A DNA stretch of 64,000 bases from Flagellimonas_A sp039592695. Its GTDB lineage: Bacteria; Bacteroidota; Bacteroidia; Flavobacteriales; Flavobacteriaceae. Shown here one piece after another: positions 7,594 to 13,545 of the stretch (the stretch's first letter is position 1; every line of letters begins with the position of its first letter). The DNA is taken from positions 1 through 64,000 of the forward strand of contig NZ_JBBUTK010000002.1 in the NCBI RefSeq assembly GCF_039592695.1, written 5' to 3'. A model generated the notes under the pieces. That model worked only from the letters and a program-made list of their open reading frames with translations, was not told the DNA's origin and made no database searches. A program made the position numbers and the translations under genes.

Positions 7594-7989
7594 ATGGCAA
7601 GAAAGAAAAAAATAAATTTGACCGTTGAGAAAACCGATACTGGATTTTCCGCATTTTCGGAAGACTATCCAATCTTTACAACTGGAAAGTCCATTCCCGA
7701 ATTGATAAACAATGCGTATGAGGCGACCGAATTTTACTTTGAGGAAGAAAAGGTAAAAGTCGAGCCGAACGACATAAAATTTGAAATTGATTTTAAGCAG
7801 TTCTTCAAATATTACAAAGTTCTAAACGCAAAGTTTCTTGCCGAAAAAATTGGGATGAACGCAACATTGCTGTCCCAATATGTGCAAGGACACAAAAAAC
7901 CGTCTGCGAAACAGACCGAAAAAATTCTGAGCGGAATTCACCAAATCGGACAGGAATTGAGTGGAATAAATTTATTGCAAACCGCCTAG
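7594..7989 (+). CDS. hicB: HicB-type antitoxin with C-terminal HTH
   Basis: A 131-residue antitoxin. Residues 5-60 form the degenerate RNase H-like HicB domain (LTVEKTDTGFSAFSEDYPIF, then TTGKSIPELINNAYEA). Residues ~80-125 form a Cro/C1-like helix-turn-helix containing AEKIGMNATLLSQYVQGHKKPS. The N-terminal domain binds HicA, and the HTH normally represses the hicAB promoter. It is three bases behind hicA, so the two are cotranscribed. The gene ends 17 bp before the cassette-end arm. Confidence 0.9.
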   Translation: MARKKKINLTVEKTDTGFSAFSEDYPIFTTGKSIPELINNAYEATEFYFEEEKVKVEPNDIKFEIDFKQFFKYYKVLNAKFLAEKIGMNATLLSQYVQGHKKPSAKQTEKILSGIHQIGQELSGINLLQTA

Positions 7990-8005
7990 CCAAATGTAAA
8001 AAGCA

Positions 8006-8136
8006 CTTGCTACAACAATGGCTATAAGTAATCGCTTGTTCTCGCCTACTTCTGAAAATCCTCGCGGATTTTCAGTTTGGTGTGTACTTGCAAAGTTAAG
8101 TGCTAACCCACGCAACGAAATCATAGCCGAGACCAA
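8006..8136 (+). other. attC-like site 6
   Basis: CTTGCTACAAC (8006-8016) is followed by AATGGCTATAAGTAATCGC. The right half GAAATCATAGCCGAGACC ends at 8134, and AATATGG follows where GTT is expected. The central hairpin TCTGAAAATCCTC-GCGGATTTTCAG is well formed. The right core has been lost, so this site is probably inactive for excising the ParDE cassette. Confidence 0.7.
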
Positions 8137-8154
8137 TATGGCACAATATTGAAA

Positions 8155-8194
8155 TTTGGAATTGATTCTGTTTTGGTGTATTTTTACACCAAAA
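8155..8194 (+). promoter_or_regulatory. Promoter and operator of parDE
   Basis: A perfect 10-bp inverted repeat, TTTTGGTGTA (8171-8180) and TACACCAAAA (8185-8194) with a TTTT spacer, ends 9 bases before the parD start. It overlaps a -7-like TATTTTTA (8179-8186), preceded at a 20-base spacing by TTTG (8155-8158). ParD antitoxins are ribbon-helix-helix repressors that bind such palindromes, so this is the likely autoregulatory operator. Confidence 0.65.
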
Positions 8195-8203
8195 CATTGT
8201 ACA

Positions 8204-8443
8204 ATGGCCAGACAGAGCATTTCTTTCACGAAACCCAATGATGAGTGGTTGAAATCCCAAGTGGACAATCAAGAGTATTCCAGTAAAAGTGAATTGGTCA
8301 ATGACCTTGTGCGACAGGCAAGAAAACAGCAAGCGAAAATTGACTGGATCAGGGCAAAATTGGAAAAAGCCGAAAAGAGTGGATTTACCAACGACGGAAA
8401 GGACGATGTTTTAAAACAGTCCAAAGCACTGCTCAATGGCTGA
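8204..8443 (+). CDS. parD: ParD-type antitoxin (ribbon-helix-helix)
   Basis: A 79-residue protein starting at the ATG at 8204; an earlier in-frame codon would begin inside the operator. The N-terminus ARQSISFTKPNDEWLK is the beta strand of the RHH fold. SSKSELVNDLVRQARKQQ is the second helix pair, and the charged C-terminal half would wrap the toxin. It acts as antitoxin to the overlapping downstream ParE and represses its own promoter. The stop overlaps the parE start by 8 bases, indicating translational coupling. Confidence 0.88.
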   Translation: MARQSISFTKPNDEWLKSQVDNQEYSSKSELVNDLVRQARKQQAKIDWIRAKLEKAEKSGFTNDGKDDVLKQSKALLNG

Positions 8444-8723
8444 TTACAGACTGAGCAACGAAGCTAAAAAAGACTTGATTCGGATTCACCAATACGGAAT
8501 AGCAAAATTCGGACTTACCCAAGCGGACAAATATTTTGAAACCTTTTTTGAACATTTCGACATGATAGCCCAACGCCCATATTCATTTGAATCTGTTGAT
8601 TATATAAAAAATGACTACAGACGCTGTGTTTGTGGAGTGGACAGCATCTTCTACAGAATAAATGGGGAATTTGTTGAGATTATGGCCATAATCGGGAGAC
8701 AGGACTTGGACAATGTTCTCTAA
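8436..8723 (+). CDS. parE: ParE/RelE-family toxin
   Basis: A 95-residue toxin of the RelE/ParE superfamily. Visible features are YRLSNEAKKDLIRIHQYGI at the N-terminus, the middle segment RPYSFESVDYIKNDYRRCVCG and the terminal strands SIFYRINGEFVEIMAIIGRQD. The C-terminal pattern IIGRQD is typical of ParE. Family members poison DNA gyrase or, less often, cleave ribosome-bound mRNA; gyrase inhibition is the more likely role here. It overlaps parD by 8 bases and ends 22 bp before the next attC-like arm. Confidence 0.88.
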   Translation: MADYRLSNEAKKDLIRIHQYGIAKFGLTQADKYFETFFEHFDMIAQRPYSFESVDYIKNDYRRCVCGVDSIFYRINGEFVEIMAIIGRQDLDNVL

Positions 8724-8745
8724 TCTTAACGGAAATAAAAATACT

Positions 8746-8806
8746 GTTGCCAACACGGTGTATAATTAATTGCGGGTGTATATAAGCCGCCCACAAGATC
8801 GTTACC
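8746..8806 (+). other. attC-like site 7 (short), last site of the array
   Basis: GTTGCCAAC (8746-8754) is followed by ACGGTGTATAATTAATTGCGGG. The right half is GCCGCCCACAAGATC with core GTTACC (8801-8806). At 61 bp it is the shortest site. GTTGCCAAC does not pair with the degenerate start of the ParDE cassette. I find no matching GGTAAC arm downstream of 8806 that would close a further cassette, so the array appears to end here. Confidence 0.7.
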
Positions 8807-8837
8807 GCCAATTTTATTTTCTCCCTATTTTTGCCCC

Positions 8838-10070
8838 ATGTCAAAACTAAACGTCTGCGAGCTTTTTGCCGGGGTCGGCGGGTTTCGTCTCGGCCTTGAA
8901 AACACAGACCATTATCAAGTGGTTTGGAGCAACCAGTGGGAGCCCTCGACCAGGGCCCAGCATGCCTCATGGGTGTACGAAGCGCGCTTCGGGGGTCAAA
9001 ATCATAGCAATCTTGACATCGAAACCATTGCTACAAACGAGATTCCTGATCACGACATTTTAGTGGGAGGCTTTCCCTGCCAAGACTATTCGGTTGCCAC
9101 CACCCTAAAAAACTCAAAAGGGCTTATCGGCAAGAAAGGCGTGCTGTGGTGGAGCATCCACCGAATTCTGGAAGAAAAAAAGAACAAGCCCAAATATCTG
9201 TTTTTTGAGAACGTCGACCGGCTTTTAAAATCCCCCGCAACGCAAAGAGGGCGCGATTTTGCTGTGATGCTGAAAAGTCTTTCCGATTTGGGCTATGCCG
9301 TTGAATGGCGGGTCATCAATGCGGCCGATTACGGTATGCCGCAACGCCGAAGACGGGTTTTCTTTTTGGGCTATCACAAATCTACGGCCCTTTACGAATC
9401 GCTAAAAACCACCTCAGAAAGCGATTGGTTGATGGACAAGGGCTGTATTGCAAAAGCTTTTCCTGTGGAAACCCCATCAGAATCACCTGAACTTTTTGAA
9501 TTGAAGCACGATTTGGTCTCCCTTTCAAAAAAATTCAACCTTGGCATGCCCTCTTCTCCTTTTTTGAACACTGGGCTTTGTGTTGATGGCAAAGTGTTCA
9601 CAATGAAAACCACACCCGATTTCAGCGGTACAACAACATCTCTTGCCGATATTTTGCAAAATGGCGAGGTCACCGAAGATTTTTTTATCCCAAAAGAGGA
9701 ACTCTCGAAATGGGCATATCTCAAAGGCGCCAAAAAAGAGCTGCGCACCAGCAAAACTGGATATTCCTATAATTATTCTGAGGGCAGCATGGTGTTTCCC
9801 GATGCCCTGAACAAACCTTCACGCACCATTATTACCGGTGAAGGGGGTAAATCGCCCTCTCGATTTAAGCATGTGGTACAAACCGAAAAAGGCTTGAGAA
9901 GACTGACCCCTGTTGAGTTGGAACGCTTGAACATGTTTCCTGACGACCATACCAAATTGGACGGCATCACCAACACTAAAAGGGCTTTTTTTATGGGCAA
10001 TGCACTGGTGGTGGGCGTGGTCGAGAAAATCGGTGCGGCTTTGGCAGAGAAAATACACACGGTCGACTGA
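8838..10070 (+). CDS. C5-cytosine DNA methyltransferase
   Basis: A 410-residue enzyme with the ordered C5-methyltransferase motifs. Motif I is ELFAGVGGFRLGLE (residues 8-21, SAM binding). Motif IV is GGFPCQDYSVA, with the catalytic Cys in PCQ near residue 81. Motif VI is FENVDRLL near 125. Motif VIII is QRRRRVFFLG near 170. Motifs IX/X end with FFMGNALVVGVVEKIG. The target-recognition region lies between about 200 and 330. It transfers a methyl group from SAM to C5 of cytosine in a specific site; the site cannot be read from sequence. The stop overlaps the start of the next gene (TGATG), so the two are coupled. A -7-like TATTTTTG lies at 8826-8833, only 4 bases before the ATG. Confidence 0.93.
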   Translation: MSKLNVCELFAGVGGFRLGLENTDHYQVVWSNQWEPSTRAQHASWVYEARFGGQNHSNLDIETIATNEIPDHDILVGGFPCQDYSVATTLKNSKGLIGKKGVLWWSIHRILEEKKNKPKYLFFENVDRLLKSPATQRGRDFAVMLKSLSDLGYAVEWRVINAADYGMPQRRRRVFFLGYHKSTALYESLKTTSESDWLMDKGCIAKAFPVETPSESPELFELKHDLVSLSKKFNLGMPSSPFLNTGLCVDGKVFTMKTTPDFSGTTTSLADILQNGEVTEDFFIPKEELSKWAYLKGAKKELRTSKTGYSYNYSEGSMVFPDALNKPSRTIITGEGGKSPSRFKHVVQTEKGLRRLTPVELERLNMFPDDHTKLDGITNTKRAFFMGNALVVGVVEKIGAALAEKIHTVD

Positions 10071-10684
10071 TGGGGTTAAAAAGCTCGTTCCGTTCAGATT
10101 TGAAAAAAGAACAGCGCCTTTCTTTGCTTTTGGATGGATATTACGCCGCTCATTTGAAACATTACACCTTTGAGAGGGTCGTCGACAAAAAATCACAATT
10201 ACAGGGCATTGATGTTCGGTTTACAGATAGGGAAACGAAAAAGGTTTTTAACATTGACGAGAAAGCCCAATTGGATTATCTGAATGAAGATTTGCCCACT
10301 TTTGCCTTCGAAATCTCGTATAAAAAAGAGGGTCGGCTAAAGGAAGGATGGCTTTTTGATACGACCAAAGAGACGGATTTCTATGCTTTGATAACGGGCA
10401 TATTCACTGACGAACCACATCATCATGCCTATTGTAAGATTACCTTTGTCAATCGAGAAAAATTGATTGATTTTCTAAATGATAGGGGTCTAACCCACAA
10501 CCTGCTTTTAAATCAGCTGACAACCCTCAATGAAAGCCACGGTAAGATTGCCATTGAACAACTCGATGAAAAGAGGGAAGGCTATCTGTTCCATTCCAAA
10601 TCAAATAAAGCGGAGCAACCTTTGAACCTTGTTCTAAAACTCGATTGGCTCATTGAAAACCAAATTGCCAAACGTTTTGTCTGA
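10070..10684 (+). CDS. Putative restriction endonuclease partner (PD-(D/E)XK-like)
   Basis: A 204-residue protein I cannot place in a named family. Residues ~45-85 fit a PD-(D/E)XK nuclease core: D48 in GIDVRF, then D63-E64-K65 in FNIDEKAQLDY, followed by the strand FAFEISYKK. No signal peptide or membrane segment is visible. It starts in the stop codon of the C5-methyltransferase (one-base overlap). That position is classical for the cognate type II restriction enzyme, and the size fits. The role is therefore inferred from the tight coupling plus the short catalytic motif; the alternative is an accessory protein of a solitary methyltransferase. Confidence 0.55.
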   Translation: MGLKSSFRSDLKKEQRLSLLLDGYYAAHLKHYTFERVVDKKSQLQGIDVRFTDRETKKVFNIDEKAQLDYLNEDLPTFAFEISYKKEGRLKEGWLFDTTKETDFYALITGIFTDEPHHHAYCKITFVNREKLIDFLNDRGLTHNLLLNQLTTLNESHGKIAIEQLDEKREGYLFHSKSNKAEQPLNLVLKLDWLIENQIAKRFV

Positions 10685-10754
10685 TTTCTGTTAAGTCGTT
10701 GTTAATCAGTTTTGCAGATTTTGATTTCTTCCATTTTTTCTTATTTTATAGGTT

Positions 10755-11129
10755 ATGGTAAAAAAGGACAAAGAAGAAAACACAGCATTTTTAGAGAAAT
10801 CGATCAACCATCTTGAGGCCATCGGATTTGAAAATATCAAAGCCGATCTAGATGGCTATGAAACCCCAAAATCGTATGTGCGAAAAGGAAGTGATTCTAA
10901 AATCACGCCCGATATCGTTGCAGTAAAAAACGGCCGAAAATACTTTTTTGATATCAGCTTAAAGTCAGAAAAACCAAGGTTATTGAAAACAAAGTGGTTG
11001 TTTTTGGATACCCTGAGCCGTATGAACTCAAACCGGTTTAGAATTATCACCACAAGGGGCCATTACCGCTTTACAGACACCATGCTTGAGGATATCAATC
11101 TGAGCAACAAAGAGCCCATCAAGATTTAG
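10755..11129 (+). CDS. Small nuclease-like protein of unknown function
   Basis: A 124-residue protein. A helical N-terminus is followed by ITPDIVAVKNGRKYFFDISLK (residues 50-70). Its PD at 52-53 and D66...K70 resemble a minimal PD-(D/E)XK nuclease or Holliday-resolvase-like fold. The conserved acidic residue two before the lysine is Ser, so the motif is imperfect. It lies 70 bp after the putative restriction enzyme on the same strand and may belong to the same locus. Its 3' end overlaps the convergent acetyltransferase gene by 11 bp. Confidence 0.5.
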   Translation: MVKKDKEENTAFLEKSINHLEAIGFENIKADLDGYETPKSYVRKGSDSKITPDIVAVKNGRKYFFDISLKSEKPRLLKTKWLFLDTLSRMNSNRFRIITTRGHYRFTDTMLEDINLSNKEPIKI

Positions 11130-11568
11130 TTCGGTACACCATTTTAATGTGTGGTATTCCATCTTCTAAATATTCTGCACCCTTACTGACAAAGCCCAAA
11201 TCATTATAAAATTTGGTCAGGTAGCATTGTGCGGAAAGCGCAATCGTGTCTTCCTGCATTTCGGTCGTGATGTAGCTTATCGCACTTTTCATCAAAGCCG
11301 ATGCCAAGGCTTTTCCGCGATACTCTTTTTTTACCAAAACCCTGCCAATACTGGCATTTTCAAAATAGTCACCTTTTTTGAACACCCTGGCATAGGCAAC
11401 CAATCTGTTCTTTTCTTTACCAAAAACATGATACGCCCTCATATCTTTTCTATCCACATCTTGATACGCACATTCTTGTTCAACAATAAAGACTTCGTTG
11501 CGCAACGCCAGGGCCCGGTAGAGCTCTTCTTTGGTAAGTTCGTCAAAGGTTTTGATCGTTATTTCCAT
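11119..11568 (-). CDS. GNAT-family N-acetyltransferase (ElaA-like)
   Basis: A 149-residue acetyltransferase with the ElaA arrangement. The N-terminus is LTKEELYRALALRNEVFIVEQ, then YQDVDRKD and AYHVFGKEKNRLVAYARVF. The acetyl-CoA loop is ASIGRVLVKKEYRGKALASAL with the R-x-x-G-x-A signature (near residues 73-93). The C-terminus SAQCYLTKFYNDLGF...GIPHIKMVY is typical of the family. It acetylates an unknown amine substrate. The gene starts in the stop codon of the upstream cation efflux gene (TAATG overlap on the minus strand), suggesting cotranscription. Confidence 0.88.
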   Translation of the reverse strand: MEITIKTFDELTKEELYRALALRNEVFIVEQECAYQDVDRKDMRAYHVFGKEKNRLVAYARVFKKGDYFENASIGRVLVKKEYRGKALASALMKSAISYITTEMQEDTIALSAQCYLTKFYNDLGFVSKGAEYLEDGIPHIKMVYRTKS

Positions 11569-12479
11569 TAATCTTGAACAATGATGTTTTTATCATCACA
11601 TTTGCCAAACTCTGGCTGAATGTTGACGTGGTTGATGCCAAAGTCATGATACGCTTTTTCTTCGATAATGCTTAAAATTCTGTCAAACTCTGAAAGTTTG
11701 ATGTCTTCTGTAAAATCGATATGGGCCTCAAGATGTGTTTCTTCTTCATTCAATTGCCAAATATGTACGTGGTGTACGTTTTTTACTTCCTCTATTTTGC
11801 AAATTTCAGTGACGATGTCTTTAACGATAATAGATTTTGGTGCAAAAAGCATAAGCACCTTTGTCGATTCTTTCAACAAATCATAGCCCATATAAATAAG
11901 GTACAGTGCAATGAGCAGGGTCAGCAACGAATCAATCCAGAAAATTTGAAAATACTTCATGAGCAGCCCCCCTACAAAAACAGCAATAGAGGCCATCATG
12001 TCGGTCAACAAGTGTAGGTACGCTGATTTCATGTTCATGTTGGTGTGTGCCTCTTTTTGAATCAAAAAGACACTGAAACCGTTTGCCATGATGGCCAAAA
12101 CAGAAAGCCAAATCACCAAATTCGAATCAATTGTCTGAGGGTCAAAAAAGCGTTTAATAGCCTCAACGATTAAAAACACGGCAACAACAATCAAGGTCGC
12201 AGAGTTTATAAATGCAGCCATTATTTCCGACCTCTTATATCCAAATGTCTTATTGGCTGTAGCTTTTTTTTTGGTAAGTCGACTGGCAAGGTAGCTGATA
12301 ATCAACGATATGACATCACTAAAGTTGTGAAGTGCATCTGAAAGCAGGGAAAGACTTCCTGATATGAATCCACCAATCACCTGGGCAACGGTAATCAATA
12401 CATTTAAGAGTATTGCTATACCTAATTTCTTGCCTTTTGTGACACCATGGTAATGGTGATGATTATGGTGGTGCCCCAT
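11568..12479 (-). CDS. Cation diffusion facilitator (CzcD/ZitB-like metal efflux)
   Basis: A CDF-family transporter of about 303 residues, starting at the ATG that gives the His-rich N-terminus MGHHHNHHHYHG; a start 12 bases earlier is also possible. Six membrane segments lie within about 15-205. The metal-site motif LSDALHNFSDV is in TM2 and LLTDMMASIAVF in TM5; the first site reads H-x3-D (HNFSD). The C-terminal cytoplasmic domain contains VHHVHIWQLNEEETHLEAHIDF. These proteins exchange Zn2+, Co2+ or Cd2+ for protons across the inner membrane. It lies just after rpiB and overlaps the acetyltransferase start by one base. Confidence 0.9.
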   Translation of the reverse strand: MGHHHNHHHYHGVTKGKKLGIAILLNVLITVAQVIGGFISGSLSLLSDALHNFSDVISLIISYLASRLTKKKATANKTFGYKRSEIMAAFINSATLIVVAVFLIVEAIKRFFDPQTIDSNLVIWLSVLAIMANGFSVFLIQKEAHTNMNMKSAYLHLLTDMMASIAVFVGGLLMKYFQIFWIDSLLTLLIALYLIYMGYDLLKESTKVLMLFAPKSIIVKDIVTEICKIEEVKNVHHVHIWQLNEEETHLEAHIDFTEDIKLSEFDRILSIIEEKAYHDFGINHVNIQPEFGKCDDKNIIVQD

Positions 12480-12483
12480 GGTA

Positions 12484-12915
12484 TCAAACACATGGTATTT
12501 TCTCTACCCTTCGTTCATGCCTGCCGCCCTCAAATTTGGTGTTCAAGAATGTTTCTACCATATCGAGTGCCTGGGGCAGAGCAATGAACCTGGCCGGAAG
12601 GCTCAGAATATTGGCGTCATTGTGTTCTCGTGCCAATGCTGTGATTTCTTTGTTCCAACAAAGTGCGCCTCTTACTCCTTGGTGTTTGTTGATGGTCATT
12701 GACGCTCCGTTGCCGCTTCCACATACAACAATGCCAAAATCTACGGCACCTGACTCCAAATCATTGGCTACCGGATGCACAAAATCAGGATAGTCGACAC
12801 TATCGGTGCCATCGGTGCCATGGTTGATGACTTCAATACCCTTGGATTTCAATAAACCCACAATGGCTAACTTATATTCTGTTCCTGCGTGATCGTTTCC
12901 AATGGATATTTTCAT
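12484..12915 (-). CDS. rpiB: Ribose-5-phosphate isomerase B
   Basis: A 143-residue RpiB/LacA-type isomerase of normal length. The N-terminus is MKISIGNDHAG (phosphate-binding DHAG). Next come DYPDFVHPVA and the catalytic CGSGNGASMTINKHQGVRGALCW, with the active-site Cys near residue 66 and the following GSGNG loop, then ITALAREHNDANILSLPARF. It interconverts ribose 5-phosphate and ribulose 5-phosphate in the pentose phosphate pathway. It is first of a three-gene minus-strand group, and rnr is divergent across a 630-bp AT-rich region. Confidence 0.95.
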   Translation of the reverse strand: MKISIGNDHAGTEYKLAIVGLLKSKGIEVINHGTDGTDSVDYPDFVHPVANDLESGAVDFGIVVCGSGNGASMTINKHQGVRGALCWNKEITALAREHNDANILSLPARFIALPQALDMVETFLNTKFEGGRHERRVEKIPCV

Positions 12916-12995
12916 CTTTTTAAAATTTTACAGTTTGCTGAAACTGAAGAAACTAAAAATTTCCGCACATTTCAGGCCCTTGATTTTGTGTACTG

Positions 12996-13003
12996 CAAAG
13001 GTA
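12996..13003 (-). promoter_or_regulatory. -7 box of the rpiB promoter
   Basis: On the minus strand the sequence reads TACCTTTG, a perfect TAnnTTTG box about 80 bases upstream of the rpiB start. A clear -33 TTTG at the usual spacing is not seen. A CTTTTAAAAG palindrome lies just upstream. Confidence 0.45.
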
Positions 13004-13009
13004 CAACAC

Positions 13010-13545
13010 TTTTAAAAGTGTGCTGTTGAAAAATAAAACATTAAAATGTTCAATAATCTAAAAGTCAATCTTTTATGCGCCACTTCCTTTTGTTAAAAGC
13101 TTCTTGAAAATTCATAATGGTTTGATTTCTTTGTCTGGTTTTATTTGTGCAATACAAATTAATTATTCCGTTTTCTAAAAAATCCTTTAGAAAATACTAT
13201 CAAATTATCCACTTTAAATTACAATAAATTAACATTGTACAACCATAAAATTTTCAATAGAATAATGTTGACATTACTTTTACATAATGGTTGATAAACA
13301 TATCAAGAGTTTGATTTATAGCTTTTTTGTATTTTAAAAAATGTCAACAAATTTTTGAAGTTGTTCATGTCAAGAATAACATGAAAAAATTGTTCAACAA
13401 ATTCACAAACCATAATCATCACCATTTTTAATATTTATAAAAAGAAAAAAGAATAACAAATAAATAGTTTGTGAATAAAAACTAGCTGCTTCTTTGATCA
13501 CCCCAAATGTTTATTCTTTGTAATTTGCCGCAAATATTCCTTTGA
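13010..13545. other. AT-rich divergent intergenic region, possible replication origin
   Basis: More than 500 bases without a supportable gene, strikingly AT-rich, between the minus-strand rpiB group and the plus-strand rnr. Two DnaA-box-like nonamers are visible: TTATCCACT (13205-13213, one mismatch to TTATCCACA) and TGTGAATAA (13470-13478, reverse of TTATTCACA). There are several related AACAAATT/TTGTTCAA motifs, including TTGTTCAACAA (13390-13400). Divergent leading-strand gene orientation and AT richness fit an origin. Two boxes are too few to be sure, and promoters for rpiB and rnr must also lie here. Confidence 0.3.

Noticed and set aside
1..8810. Insertion sequence or transposase in the accessory region
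   Set aside because: No transposase-like frame and no target duplications were seen; cargo boundaries fit attC-type sites instead.
13381..13431. 16-codon frame ending in NHNHHHF before rnr, like a histidine leader peptide
   Set aside because: No ribosome-binding context, no his genes downstream and no attenuator hairpins after it; the region is simply AT-rich.
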